Source: an uncultured Collinsella sp. (GTDB lineage: Bacteria > Actinomycetota > Coriobacteriia > Coriobacteriales > Coriobacteriaceae). From it: DNA of 38,475 nt. The number at the start of each line of letters is the position of its first letter. Position 1 is the stretch's first letter. Under the pieces are notes generated by a model. The model had not been told where the DNA came from. It was given only the letters and a program-made list of their open reading frames with translations, and did no database searches. Where the stretch lies: the NCBI GenBank assembly GCA_900545835.1, contig URBB01000003.1, positions 1 to 38,475 on the forward strand. Reading direction: 5' to 3'. Both the position numbers and the translations under genes were made by a program. This document shows positions 8,476-16,557 of the stretch, one piece after another.

Positions 8476-9196
8476 AGCCGATGGGCTCGGTGTATTTGGC
8501 GCGGTCGGTGCGCTGGATGCGCTTGGAGACGTGGAGCGGGCGGCCGTCGGTGTCGTAGACGTAGTCGGTGATCAGGATCAGCGCCTGCCCGCGCTCAACG
8601 TTGAGCAAAAACGCCTCGTTTTGCGAGGCGTAGCATACCTCAAAGGTCTTATGTCCCTGTGCCGGCGCGCGATGGAACTCCTGTCGCAGCGTGGCGTAGA
8701 GCGAACCGTTAATATCGCGATCGATGAGCGTCTCGAAGCTTGGCGGCAGGTAGGTGGTCTCCAGGCACAGCGGCGCGTCGTCCAGGTAGCGCAGGCGGAC
8801 AAGTTTGACGAGCTTGCTGCCCACGGCGGCGTCAAAGAACTTAGCTATGCTGCCGGCCGCCTTGGCAAAGCCCGAGTCCACGGTGCGCGTGGTGGGCTTC
8901 ATGCCCTGGCCTTCGATCTGCTTGGTATAGCTCGAAAACACCAGGCTGTTCTCGTGGAGCGCGGGCGTGTCGGCCACAAAGGCGCCACGCCCGCGCTCGG
9001 TGCGCACCAGGCCCTCATCAACGAGCACCTTAAGGGCATGGCGCACGGTGCTGCGCGACAGCCCCGATTCGTCCATGAGTTCCATCTCGGACGGCAGCTT
9101 GTCTCCGTGCGCGTAGGTGCCGGCGGCGATGCGGTCGCGCAGCATGCCCGCCAAGCGCTCGTATTGGCTTAGTTTCTTTTTAGATGAGACGCTCAT
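8474..9196 (-). CDS. GntR/UTRA transcriptional regulator 1
   Basis: A 240-residue HutC-type regulator. The winged HTH (about 10-75) contains LPSEMELMDESGLSRSTVRHAL and GRGAFVA. A UTRA effector-binding domain follows (about 90-235), of the kind that binds phosphorylated sugars or amines. It is divergent from the SIS deglycase at 9402, and the 205-bp gap between them holds repeated TTGTATGC motifs. Control of the neighbouring gene and of itself is therefore likely, with a phosphorylated sugar-amine as a plausible inducer (inference). The start is the ATG at 9196, and only a weak AGG is visible upstream. Confidence 0.88.
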   Translation of the reverse strand: MSVSSKKKLSQYERLAGMLRDRIAAGTYAHGDKLPSEMELMDESGLSRSTVRHALKVLVDEGLVRTERGRGAFVADTPALHENSLVFSSYTKQIEGQGMKPTTRTVDSGFAKAAGSIAKFFDAAVGSKLVKLVRLRYLDDAPLCLETTYLPPSFETLIDRDINGSLYATLRQEFHRAPAQGHKTFEVCYASQNEAFLLNVERGQALILITDYVYDTDGRPLHVSKRIQRTDRAKYTEPIG

Positions 9197-9213
9197 ATTG
9201 CCAACCTATATCT

Positions 9214-9364
9214 AACTTGTATGCCTAACTAAGCAAGCATGTATTCAATACAAGAACAAAACTGCTGGTAACGAACAATCGAAAACCTTACCAGCAAAAT
9301 TTCTAAGACAAATATAGCATACAACTAGTCGACATAACCAAAACATGTATGTAACTTGTATGCC
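9214..9364. promoter_or_regulatory. Operator cluster for GntR 1 (ACTTGTATGC motif)
   Basis: AACTTGTATGCC occurs identically at 9214-9225 and 9353-9364. An inverted near-copy, GCATACAACT, lies at 9317-9326. CATGTAT occurs at 9238-9244 and 9344-9350, the first being part of the perfect palindrome TGTATT-c-AATACA (9240-9252). The region is AT-rich and lies between divergent genes, as expected for GntR-family operators. Confidence 0.7.
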
Positions 9365-9401
9365 ATCGAGAGCATCAAACGAGAAGAAAGGCTGATGCAC
9401 G

Positions 9402-10394
9402 ATGACTACTCAGGAACAGGTTAAGGATGTCGTCTCCCAGGTTTTGGCTGACAAGGCAGACAAGGGCGGCATCAAGCGCGTCGTGTGGATTGGCGCTGGT
9501 GGATCCAACGGCGGCAACTATCCTGCCCAGTACTTTATGGAGCACGAGGCCACGCAGGTCGTGAGCTCCAGCTACACCAGCAACGAGTTCGTGCACGCAA
9601 CCCCTGCCTACGTCAACGAGAACACCCTGGCCGTCGTCGTGTCCATGCGCGGCACCAAGGAGACCATCGTCGCCGCCCAGGTCGCCAAGGACCACGGCGC
9701 CAGCACCATCGCAATCTATGTTGACGAGTCCGGCCTCACCGAGGTCTGCGACTACAAGATCCAGTACGACAGCTTGGCCGTCGACGAGTCCTGCATGGGC
9801 CGCACCAACTCCGCCGTCGTGACCATGATCGCCATGGAGCTCACGCAGCAGACCGAGGGCTATGCCGAGTACGAGACCGCTATGGCCGCGTTCGACTTGG
9901 TCGACCCCATCTATCGCAAGGCCGTCGAGTACACCCGTCCGCTTGCTGCCAAGTGGGCCGAGCAGAACGCCGACAAGCCCTGCATCAACGTCATGGCCCA
10001 GGGCCCGCTCTTTGGTGCCGCCTACGTCTTTAGCATCTGCAACGTGCAGGAGATGCTGCAGATCGACTCCTGCACCATCAACACCTGCGATTTCTTCCAT
10101 GGCCCCTTCGAGATTCTGGACAAGCGCACCTCGCTGTTCCAGCTCATCAGCGTCGGCCGCAGCCGCTGCAACGACGAGCGCGGCATCCGCTTCGTCAACC
10201 AGTACGGTGGCGAGCGCGTCTATCAGCTCGACGCCAAGGAGCTCGGCCTCAACGACATCAAGGACAGCGTGAGCGAGTACTTCAACCACCTGATCTTTGC
10301 CCCGATCCTCAACAACGTCTACATGCGCGCACTCTCTGCCGTCACCCATAAGGACTACATGACGCGCCGCTACATGTGGAAGCTGGACTACTAG
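9402..10394 (+). CDS. SIS-domain sugar-amine-6-phosphate deglycase 1 (FrlB/GfrF family)
   Basis: A 330-residue protein with two SIS folds (about 20-160 and 190-325). Members of this group split fructoselysine-6-phosphate or related Amadori phosphates into glucose-6-phosphate and the free amine. The first SIS core is visible as VWIGAGGSNGG, with SMRGTKETIVAA in the phosphosugar-binding region. The HGPFE signature (about residue 237) is shared with the two other copies in the window and probably supplies the catalytic Glu, by analogy with FraB/FrlB. The C-terminus RRYMWKLDY is also shared. The start is ATG 9402 with AAGAAAGG upstream. It is transcribed away from gntR 1. No Amadori kinase (FrlD) lies nearby, so the substrate must arrive already phosphorylated. 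Confidence 0.82.
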   Translation: MTTQEQVKDVVSQVLADKADKGGIKRVVWIGAGGSNGGNYPAQYFMEHEATQVVSSSYTSNEFVHATPAYVNENTLAVVVSMRGTKETIVAAQVAKDHGASTIAIYVDESGLTEVCDYKIQYDSLAVDESCMGRTNSAVVTMIAMELTQQTEGYAEYETAMAAFDLVDPIYRKAVEYTRPLAAKWAEQNADKPCINVMAQGPLFGAAYVFSICNVQEMLQIDSCTINTCDFFHGPFEILDKRTSLFQLISVGRSRCNDERGIRFVNQYGGERVYQLDAKELGLNDIKDSVSEYFNHLIFAPILNNVYMRALSAVTHKDYMTRRYMWKLDY

Positions 10395-10430
10395 GGGATA
10401 GAGCGGCCTAACAGCTCGATGTCCTCATAA

Positions 10431-10495
10431 GTTGCGGTGGAATAGTTCTTGCTTGGGGGCTTGAAGCCTCTATTTAGGAACTATTTCACCGCAAC
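10431..10495. repeat. Hairpin element H, copy 1
   Basis: Arms 10431-10449 (GTTGCGGTGGAATAGTTCT) and 10477-10495 pair with two mismatches around a smaller GGCTTgAAGCC stem. It lies 36 bases after the deglycase stop and may end its transcript. The TTGCGGTGGA portion recurs at 16499-16511. Confidence 0.75.
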
Positions 10496-10557
10496 CGCCC
10501 AGTAATCCGCTGGGGGCGGAGGAAAACGGATCACTTTTCCGCTCACCGATTTGTGTC

Positions 10558-10585
10558 TTGAAAAATGTATATAACGACTATAACG
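10558..10585 (+). promoter_or_regulatory. Promoter/operator of the EamA gene (TATAACG repeats)
   Basis: TATAACG occurs twice in direct repeat at 10570-10576 and 10579-10585. Its reverse complement, ACGTTATA, matches the motif at the PTS and gntR 2 promoters. TTGAAA at 10558 and TATAAC at 10579 could be -35 and -10 boxes with 15-base spacing. Confidence 0.5.
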
Positions 10586-10625
10586 TAGTGTGAAACATAT
10601 TGGAAACAATACCGAGGAGGCTGCG

Positions 10626-11708
10626 TTGAAGAAAAGCAATCTGGGCTATGTGCTGGTGCTGGTCGCCGCGCTTATGTGGGGCAGCATCGGAATCTTTGTA
10701 AACGGCATCTCGGCCATGGGCGTTTCGTCCCAGAGCATGGCTGCCTTTCGCTTGTTGGTCGGAGCGCTTATCTTGGCGCCGGTCCTGATGTTTATGGGCT
10801 GCCGTCCGGGTGAGGGGTCTACCGTGGCTCAGGGTCCGCTGGCCCTGTTCAAGGCAAGCCCCAAAGAGCTCGTCCCCTGCGCGCTTGTCGGTATCGTCGG
10901 TCTGGCCGCCGCCAACACCTGCTATTACGAGTGCATGGGCGAGGTGGGCATGTCCACGGCCTCGGTGCTGCTCTACACCTCGCCGGTGTTTGGTGTCATG
11001 CTCGGCCGCGTACTTTATCGCGAGGACGTGACCTCCAACAAGCTCGTTGCCATTGTCTTTAACATCGTTGGCTGCGTGCTTGCAGTGACCAATGGCGACC
11101 TTTCCGGTTTCCATTTTTCGGTTTGGGGCGTCACGTCGGGCGTGATTGCAGGCCTTTGTGGTGCGTCGCTCGCGGTGTTTAGCCGGATAGCAACCAAGAC
11201 GGTCCACCCGCTGGCTGTCACGTTTTGGGGCTTTGTTTTTGGCGGTGCGGTTATGGCGGCTATCGCGGCTCCGTGGCCGGATGTCGCCGCGGCAATGTCG
11301 CCACAGCTGCTGCTGCTGTTCCTTGGCTTTGGACTCATCCCCACAGCTGTGGCCTACATCTTATATATGCAGGGTCTGTCCATGGGGCTCGAGACATCGA
11401 AAGTTCCCGTCGTAATGTCATTCGAGACGGTCGTCACCGTACTGTTGGGCATTGGTGTCTACGCCGAGCCCGCCGGCGCGATCAAAGTCCTGGGCATCGT
11501 GCTGGTGCTCGCGTCCATCCTGATTATGAATACCGACTTCTCTAAGCTGCGCAACAGCGTGTTTGTCGGTCATGTCATTGAGAGCATGACCTTTAAGCCC
11601 AACGCGTGGTGGACGGAGAAATCGCAGGACATGGATCTGTTCCGCGAGCGCACCGGCATCGCGCTGGAGCCCACCGTGCAGGAAAGCCCCTGGTACTTTG
11701 TGCGATAG
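10626..11708 (+). CDS. EamA/DMT-family transporter
   Basis: A 360-residue drug/metabolite-superfamily transporter with two EamA repeats and about ten hydrophobic segments. LVLVAALMWGSIGIFVNG opens the first repeat and VWGVTSGVIAGLCGASLAVFSR opens the second. A hydrophilic tail of about 50 residues follows the last segment. The chosen start is TTG 10626, because GAGGAGG lies at 10614-10620 with 5-base spacing; a GTG at 10590 in the same frame has no such site. It lies between deglycase 1 and the PTS operon and shares the ACGTTATA motif with the latter. An export role for the released amino acid or amine is plausible (inference). Confidence 0.82.
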   Translation: MKKSNLGYVLVLVAALMWGSIGIFVNGISAMGVSSQSMAAFRLLVGALILAPVLMFMGCRPGEGSTVAQGPLALFKASPKELVPCALVGIVGLAAANTCYYECMGEVGMSTASVLLYTSPVFGVMLGRVLYREDVTSNKLVAIVFNIVGCVLAVTNGDLSGFHFSVWGVTSGVIAGLCGASLAVFSRIATKTVHPLAVTFWGFVFGGAVMAAIAAPWPDVAAAMSPQLLLLFLGFGLIPTAVAYILYMQGLSMGLETSKVPVVMSFETVVTVLLGIGVYAEPAGAIKVLGIVLVLASILIMNTDFSKLRNSVFVGHVIESMTFKPNAWWTEKSQDMDLFRERTGIALEPTVQESPWYFVR

Positions 11709-11845
11709 GGGATTGGCGAGGCGTCTGATCTGGGGTTATCCAGTCAGCGCCGGCCAACCCAGCCCCAACGTTTCAAGTACGTTAAACCCGTCAACGGTCG
11801 ATTTTCATCCGCGAACGGTCTTTATACTAATTAGCAATATCCGCA

Positions 11846-11874
11846 ACGTATAAGACGTTATAATGACCATAACG
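11846..11874 (+). promoter_or_regulatory. PTS operon promoter with embedded operator
   Basis: A perfect -10 box TATAAT (11859-11864) sits inside the palindrome CGTTAT-N7-ATAACG (11856-11861 and 11869-11874). The ten bases AGACGTTATA at 11853-11862 occur identically upstream of gntR 2 at 17992-18001. ACGTATAA at 11846 adds a related half site. A repressor bound here would cover the polymerase site. No good -35 box is seen. Confidence 0.7.
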
Positions 11875-11890
11875 AAAAGGAGGAGGCAAG

Positions 11891-12814
11891 ATGAATCAGA
11901 TCATTCTCGCATCTCATGGCGGCCTGGCCGCAGGCGCCAAAGACACGCTCGAGATGGTTCTCGGCGACGTGTCGAACGTCCACGTCGTGTCGCTTGCTCG
12001 TGACGACAAGGAGCCCATCACCAATAAGGTGGACGCCATGATCGCCACGTTCAACGCGGACGACACCGTCTATGTGCTGACCGATATGCTCGGCAGCTCG
12101 GTCAACAACAGCATGGTCGAGCTTTCCAAGAACGGCACGAAGTTCACGGTTGTCAGCGGTTTCAACATTCCGCTGGCACTGACGCTCGCTATGAGCCCCG
12201 TCCCCGTCAAGGGCGCCGAGCTCGCGGCCCTCATCAACGAGGCCCGCACCGGTCTGACCAACCCCAACGCACCGGTCGAGGCCGCCGCGGCTCCCGCCAA
12301 GAAGGCCAAGGCGTCCCGTCACAGCTCCGGTCCCGCCAAGATCGTCCTCGCACGTCTTGACTACCGTCTGCTGCACGGCCAGGTCGTCTTTGCCTGGACC
12401 ACCAAGGTTCAGGCCGAGCGCATCATCGTCGTCGACAACGCTGCCGCCAACGATGACATCAAGAAGGGCGCTCTTAAGCTGGCCAAGCCCCAGGGCGTGC
12501 GCCTGAACGTCTTCACCGTCGAGCGTGCCCTCGCCAAGATGGATAAGCTCAACACCCTCGGCGAGCGCGTCATGTTCGTCTTTGGCAACACTGCCGAGAT
12601 GCTGCAGTTCTGCCAGGGCTACAAGCTCGACGCCATCAACTTGGGCGCCACCGCCAACCACGACGGTGCCGATCAGGTCGGCGGCAAGGACAGCTCCGTC
12701 TTCCTCGACGCCACCCAGAAGGCCGACGTCAACCAGCTGCTCGACATGGGCATTAAGCTCTACGTCCAGCAGACCCCTACGTATCAGAGCGTCGACATCG
12801 ACGCCAAGCTGTAA
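11891..12814 (+). CDS. PTS mannose-family fused IIAB component
   Basis: A 307-residue cytosolic phosphotransfer protein. The EIIA domain (1-125) has its phosphorylated histidine at H9 (ILASHGG). An Ala/Pro/Lys-rich linker (about 128-148) leads to the EIIB domain (150-307), with H162 in ARLDYRLLHGQVV. It passes phosphate from HPr to the incoming substrate. Both active histidines are present. AAAAGGAGGAGG provides the ribosome site. It is the first gene of an operon with IIC, IID, deglycase 2 and probably the HAD gene. With a deglycase downstream, the substrate is likely an Amadori-type sugar-amine rather than mannose, as in the gfr system (inference). Confidence 0.93.
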   Translation: MNQIILASHGGLAAGAKDTLEMVLGDVSNVHVVSLARDDKEPITNKVDAMIATFNADDTVYVLTDMLGSSVNNSMVELSKNGTKFTVVSGFNIPLALTLAMSPVPVKGAELAALINEARTGLTNPNAPVEAAAAPAKKAKASRHSSGPAKIVLARLDYRLLHGQVVFAWTTKVQAERIIVVDNAAANDDIKKGALKLAKPQGVRLNVFTVERALAKMDKLNTLGERVMFVFGNTAEMLQFCQGYKLDAINLGATANHDGADQVGGKDSSVFLDATQKADVNQLLDMGIKLYVQQTPTYQSVDIDAKL

Positions 12815-12850
12815 TCAACCAGGCTTTTGCCTGACTGAAAGGAGAAGGGT

Positions 12851-13645
12851 ATGAATACGTTCATCAGTGCGGTGCTCGTCGGCCTCGTCGGCGTGTTCTG
12901 CATGTGGGACTCCCGCCTGCTCGGTCGTCTTAACTTCGAGCAGCCCCTCGTTGGCGCTACGCTCGTCGGTTTGCTGCTGGGCGATGTGCCCACCGGCCTT
13001 GCCGTCGGTGCCGCCGTCGAGCTCGTGTCCATGGGCCTGGTGCAGGTCGGCGCCGCCGTTCCGCCCGATATGGTCCTGGGCGGCATCGTGGCCGCTGCCT
13101 TTGCGTGCCTGACCGATGCTTCTGCCGAGACCGCCATGACGATCGCCATCCCGGTCGCCGTCCTGGGTCAGCTCCTCGGCATCGTGTTCCGTTCCATCAT
13201 CGCCGCCCTCACCCATGTGGCAGATAGCGCGATCGATAACGGAAAGTTCAAGACCGCCTACCGTATGCACATCTGCGCCGGCTCCGGTCTGTACGCCATC
13301 ATGTACTTCCTGCCGATCTTCCTCGCCGTCTTTGTTGGCACCGACCTGGTTCAGGCCATCGTCAACATGGTTCCCGAGTGGCTGTCCACTGGTCTTAACG
13401 TTTCGACCAAGATCATGACCGCCTACGGCTTGGCCCTGCTGCTCACCATGATGATCAAGAAGGGTATGACTCCGTTCCTGTTCATCGGTTTCCTGATCGC
13501 CGCTTACCTCAACCTGTCCGTCATCGCGGTCGCTCTGATCGGTGTGTGCCTGGCTGTCGTCTTCATGGGCTTCAAGTTCAACGGTTCCCATGCAGCCGCC
13601 GGTGTCGATTCCGACTACGATCCGCTCGAAGACGACGAAGACTAA
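12851..13645 (+). CDS. PTS mannose-family IIC component
   Basis: A 264-residue membrane permease subunit of the mannose/sorbose PTS family that forms the substrate channel with IID. The GATLVGLLLGDVPTGLAVGAAVEL segment (about 35-58) and MGLVQVGAAVPPDMVLGGI are typical of IIC. There are about seven to eight hydrophobic segments and an acidic C-terminal tail ending DPLEDDED. The start is ATG 12851 after AAAGGAG. A small CAGGC-TTTT-GCCTG hairpin lies in the 36-base gap after IIAB. Its stop overlaps the IID ribosome site. Confidence 0.92.
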   Translation: MNTFISAVLVGLVGVFCMWDSRLLGRLNFEQPLVGATLVGLLLGDVPTGLAVGAAVELVSMGLVQVGAAVPPDMVLGGIVAAAFACLTDASAETAMTIAIPVAVLGQLLGIVFRSIIAALTHVADSAIDNGKFKTAYRMHICAGSGLYAIMYFLPIFLAVFVGTDLVQAIVNMVPEWLSTGLNVSTKIMTAYGLALLLTMMIKKGMTPFLFIGFLIAAYLNLSVIAVALIGVCLAVVFMGFKFNGSHAAAGVDSDYDPLEDDED

Positions 13646-13658
13646 GGAGGAACACACT

Positions 13659-14492
13659 ATGGCAACCGCAACCAAGGACGTGTCCCTGAACAAGAAGGTC
13701 AGCCAGTTCTTCTGGCGCTCCTGGGCCATCCAGGCCTCTTGGAACTACGAGCGTCAGATGAACATGGGCTTCCTCTACGGCATGGTTCCCACGCTCGATC
13801 GCCTCTATCCGGATGAGTCCGACCCCAAGCAGCTCGCTGCTAAGAAAGAGGCTTACCACCGTCACATGGCGTTCTACAACTGCACCCCGCAGACGAGCGC
13901 TTTCATCCTGGGCCTCTCCGCCTCCATGGAGGAGGAGTACGCCAAGGATCCCGAGAACTTCGATCCCGATTCGATCAACGCGGTCAAGACCTCCCTCATG
14001 GGTCCGCTTTCCGGCATCGGTGACTCCTTCTTCCAGGGCACCATCCGCGTTATCGCCTTTGGCCTGGGCGTTCAGCTGGCTCAGCAGGGCTCCATCATGG
14101 GCCCGATCCTGGCTATGCTCATCTCCATCGTCCCCTCTGTGCTGATCACTTGGTTCGCAGCCAAGATGGGCTATCAGGGCGGCCACGAGTACCTGAGCAA
14201 GCTTCAGGGCGGCGACCTCATGGAGAAGCTCATGTATGTCTGCGGCATCGTGGGTCTTATGTCCGTGGGCGGCATGATTGCTACGCTGATCGGCGCCACC
14301 ACCCCGCTGCAGTTCGCTGAGGGTACCGTCGTGATCCAGGACATCCTGGACGGTATGATGCCCCAGATGATCTCCCTTGGCCTCACTGGCCTTATGTACT
14401 GGCTCATCAAGAAGAACGTCAACACCGGTTGGCTTCTCGTGATCGCCATCGTGGGCGGCATCGCCCTCTCCGCGGCCGGCATCCTGGCCTAG
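13659..14492 (+). CDS. PTS mannose-family IID component
   Basis: A 277-residue membrane subunit. FWRSWAIQASWNYERQMNMG near the N-terminus (19-38) is the IID signature, followed by GPLSGIGDSFFQGTIR, which is highly conserved in ManZ-type proteins. The C-terminal part has hydrophobic segments. The start is ATG 13659 with AAGGAGG at 13644-13650, overlapping the IIC stop codon, which implies translational coupling. The frame remains open upstream through the end of IIC, but that part is a shadow of IIC. Confidence 0.93.
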   Translation: MATATKDVSLNKKVSQFFWRSWAIQASWNYERQMNMGFLYGMVPTLDRLYPDESDPKQLAAKKEAYHRHMAFYNCTPQTSAFILGLSASMEEEYAKDPENFDPDSINAVKTSLMGPLSGIGDSFFQGTIRVIAFGLGVQLAQQGSIMGPILAMLISIVPSVLITWFAAKMGYQGGHEYLSKLQGGDLMEKLMYVCGIVGLMSVGGMIATLIGATTPLQFAEGTVVIQDILDGMMPQMISLGLTGLMYWLIKKNVNTGWLLVIAIVGGIALSAAGILA

Positions 14493-14528
14493 TTGCGACC
14501 AAGCGCCTAATCGCTTTCCCCCGGGGGG

Positions 14529-14555
14529 CTGCCTGGCATCCCATACCCCAGGCAG
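14529..14555 (+). terminator. Hairpin between IID and deglycase 2 (possible attenuator)
   Basis: CTGCCTGG (14529-14536) pairs perfectly with CCAGGCAG (14548-14555). No clear T run follows, so it may be a partial terminator or an mRNA-stabilising 3' end that sets the ratio of PTS to deglycase. Confidence 0.5.
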
Positions 14556-14570
14556 GCTTCCATCCCTAAA

Positions 14571-14599
14571 TGTGTCAAAGGGACAGTTCCTTTGTCACA
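14571..14599. repeat. Hairpin element B (GGGACAGTT core)
   Basis: TGTGTCAAAGG (14571-14581) pairs with CCTTTGTCACA (14589-14599) with one mismatch. The loop contains GGGACAGTT, linking it to element families A and C. It lies in the leader of deglycase 2. Confidence 0.7.
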
Positions 14600-14690
14600 T
14601 CCTCAACGGGCCGGCGACTCGGTCCAAATCACGGTAACCCTGCGAGCGCCCGGCAATGTGGCGCCGCAAAAATCGAAAGGAATGTGTCAG

Positions 14691-15674
14691 ATGTACGAGA
14701 TCGACCTTAACCTCCCTAAGCAGATCGTCGCTGACGTCCTGTCCAACCACGAGATCCACAGCGTCGCCTTCGTCGGCTGCGGCGCTTCCATGTCCGACCT
14801 TTACCCCGCCAAGTACTTCCTGGCCAACAACACGGACAAGCTGAACGTTCAGATCTTCACTGCTAACGAGTTCAACTACGACACGCCTTCCTGGGTCAAC
14901 GAGCACACCTTCGTGATCACCTGCTCCCTCGGTGGCTCCACGCCCGAGACCGTCGAGGCCAACAAGACCGCCAAGAAGCACAACTGCCCGGTCGTCTCCC
15001 TCACCAACAAGGCTGGCTCCGCTCTGACCGTCGACGCTGACTACGTCATCGTTCACGGCTTCCACGCCAACTTCGCTGCCAAGTGCGAGAAGCCCGGCTA
15101 CGCCATCGCTCTTGCTGTCGAGATCCTTCAGCAGACCGAGGGCTATGACCACTACGAGGACATGATCACCGGCCTCACCAACGTCTTTGAGCTCTGCGAG
15201 AACGCTGCTCAGTCCTGCAAGAAGCTCGCCAAGAAGTTCGCCGAGGACTTCAAGGACGACAAGATGATCTACTTCATGGCTTCCGGTGCCTCCGAGAAGA
15301 TGGCTTATTCTCACGCCGCCTTCCTGTTCACCGAGATGCAGTGGATCGACGCCGCCGCCTACAACACCGGTGAGTACTTCCACGGCCCGTTCGAGGTTTC
15401 CACCGAGGGTAAGCCCTACGTCTTCTTCATGTCCGATGGCGCTACCCGTCCGATGGACGCCCGCGCCCTCACCTTCCTTAAGCGCATGGGCGCCAAGGTC
15501 GCTCTGATCGACTCCAAGGACTACGGCCTGGCTGACGCCGTGCCCGCGAGCGTCGTCACCTACTTCAACCCGCTGCTGCACCTCGCCGTTATGCGCGAGT
15601 ACGGCAACCAGATCGCCGAGGCCCGTCAGCACCCGCTGACCATGCGTCGCTACATGTGGAAGCTTTCCTACTAA
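14691..15674 (+). CDS. SIS-domain sugar-amine-6-phosphate deglycase 2 (FrlB/GfrF family)
   Basis: A 327-residue paralogue of the protein at 9402, with the same double SIS layout: VAFVGCGASMSDLYPAKYF at about 24-42, SLGGSTPETVEANK in the phosphosugar-binding region, YFHGPFEV at about 231 and the ending RRYMWKLSY. It probably cleaves the phosphorylated product delivered by the PTS encoded just upstream, giving a hexose-6-phosphate and an amine. The start is ATG 14691, about 10 bases after AAAGG; an ATG at 14682 is too close to that site. Leucine and lysine codons are strongly biased to CTC/CTT and AAG, suggesting high expression. A strong terminator follows. Confidence 0.85.
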   Translation: MYEIDLNLPKQIVADVLSNHEIHSVAFVGCGASMSDLYPAKYFLANNTDKLNVQIFTANEFNYDTPSWVNEHTFVITCSLGGSTPETVEANKTAKKHNCPVVSLTNKAGSALTVDADYVIVHGFHANFAAKCEKPGYAIALAVEILQQTEGYDHYEDMITGLTNVFELCENAAQSCKKLAKKFAEDFKDDKMIYFMASGASEKMAYSHAAFLFTEMQWIDAAAYNTGEYFHGPFEVSTEGKPYVFFMSDGATRPMDARALTFLKRMGAKVALIDSKDYGLADAVPASVVTYFNPLLHLAVMREYGNQIAEARQHPLTMRRYMWKLSY

Positions 15675-15708
15675 TCACAAGTAAGTAGACCTTACGGGTT
15701 GATTGAGA

Positions 15709-15739
15709 GGGGATGGGGTTTGTGCCCCGTCCCCTTTTT
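15709..15739 (+). terminator. Strong intrinsic terminator after the PTS/deglycase operon
   Basis: GGGGATGGGG (15709-15718) pairs with CCCCGTCCCC (15725-15734), with one G-U pair, and is followed directly by TTTTT. Confidence 0.9.
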
Positions 15740-15771
15740 GCTTTGGGGGCGTGTCTGTCGCGCCGCAAAAC

Positions 15772-15816
15772 CCCAGATAAAACCTACCAAAATAAACCTG
15801 TCCCTTTTTGGCAGGT
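15772..15816. repeat. Element A, copy 2
   Basis: Begins CCCAGATAAAACCT. ACCTACCAAAA (15782-15792) pairs with TTTTGGCAGGT (15806-15816) with one mismatch, and the loop is TAAACCTGTCCCT. It ends two bases before the ribosome site of the HAD gene. It is nearly the same sequence as the reverse strand of 27405-27451. Confidence 0.85.
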
Positions 15817-15830
15817 GGGAGGAGATGCGT

Positions 15831-16460
15831 ATGATCAAAGCGGTGCTGTTTGATATGGACGGCGTGCTGGTCGATACCGAGTGGTTCTACAACCGCCGCC
15901 GCGTGGCGTTTATGGAAGAGAAGGGGTTTCACTTTGACGAGATCCCCGATCTTTCGGGGTCTAACGAACCGGCCATTTGGGAGGCACTGGTTCCCGACGA
16001 TGTCGAGCTGCGCGAGCGCCTGCGCGTAGAGTACAAGCATGTCTACAGCCCGGTCCATCCCGTTCCGTATGCCGAGCTGCTCAACGAGCAGACGGCGCCG
16101 GTAATGCGTGCGCTGCACGAGCGTGGTGTGAAGTGCGCCATCGCGAGCTCGTCCTACCGTGAGCTTATCGACGAGTTGGTGGAGATTGCCGACATTGCCG
16201 ACGTGCTGGACTACACCATCAGCGGCCACGAGTGCAGCGCGTTTAAGCCCGACCCCGAGATCTACCAGCGCGCCATGGAGGCGCTGGGCGTGGAGCCCGC
16301 TGAGTGCCTGGTTATCGAGGACTCGCCTTTGGGTATCGAGGCCGGCAAGCGCTCCGGCGCCCGCGTCCTGGCGCTGCGTCCGCACGAGGGCGTTAACCTC
16401 GATCAATCGCGAGCCGATGCCGTTATCGATAATTTGACCGACATTTTGGCCGCTTTGTAG
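15831..16460 (+). CDS. HAD-family hydrolase (beta-phosphoglucomutase-like)
   Basis: A 209-residue HAD subfamily I protein. Motif I is DMDGVLVDT, with nucleophile D8 and acid D10. Motif II is ASSSYRE (about 104), motif III includes K in FKPDPEIY (about 140) and motif IV is IEDSPLGIEAG (about 162). Such proteins act as sugar-phosphate phosphatases or phosphoglucomutases. The start is ATG 15831, with GGAGG at 15818-15822 and 8-base spacing; the in-frame ATG at 15825 is too close. It lies after the operon terminator, so it may have its own promoter or depend on read-through. A role in handling the hexose phosphate released by the deglycase is possible but unproven. Confidence 0.85.
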   Translation: MIKAVLFDMDGVLVDTEWFYNRRRVAFMEEKGFHFDEIPDLSGSNEPAIWEALVPDDVELRERLRVEYKHVYSPVHPVPYAELLNEQTAPVMRALHERGVKCAIASSSYRELIDELVEIADIADVLDYTISGHECSAFKPDPEIYQRAMEALGVEPAECLVIEDSPLGIEAGKRSGARVLALRPHEGVNLDQSRADAVIDNLTDILAAL

Positions 16461-16463
16461 TGT

Positions 16464-16511
16464 CAATCCGCCGCGAGAAGCACGGGTTCAAACGTTTTTT
16501 GCGGTGGATTG
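16464..16511. repeat. Hairpin element H, copy 2
   Basis: CAATCCGCCGC (16464-16474) pairs with GCGGTGGATTG (16501-16511) with one mismatch. TTTTTT precedes the right arm. TTGCGGTGGA is shared with the hairpin at 10431. Confidence 0.65.
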
Positions 16512-16557
16512 GCTCAATTTGGTTTCTATTTTGATCCGTTTGGCTTCGATTCGGGCT

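Noticed and set aside
11891..14492. Ordinary mannose PTS (manXYZ)
   Set aside because: The subunits are of that family, but the deglycase inside the operon and the UTRA regulators point to a sugar-amine. Mannose is not excluded by sequence.
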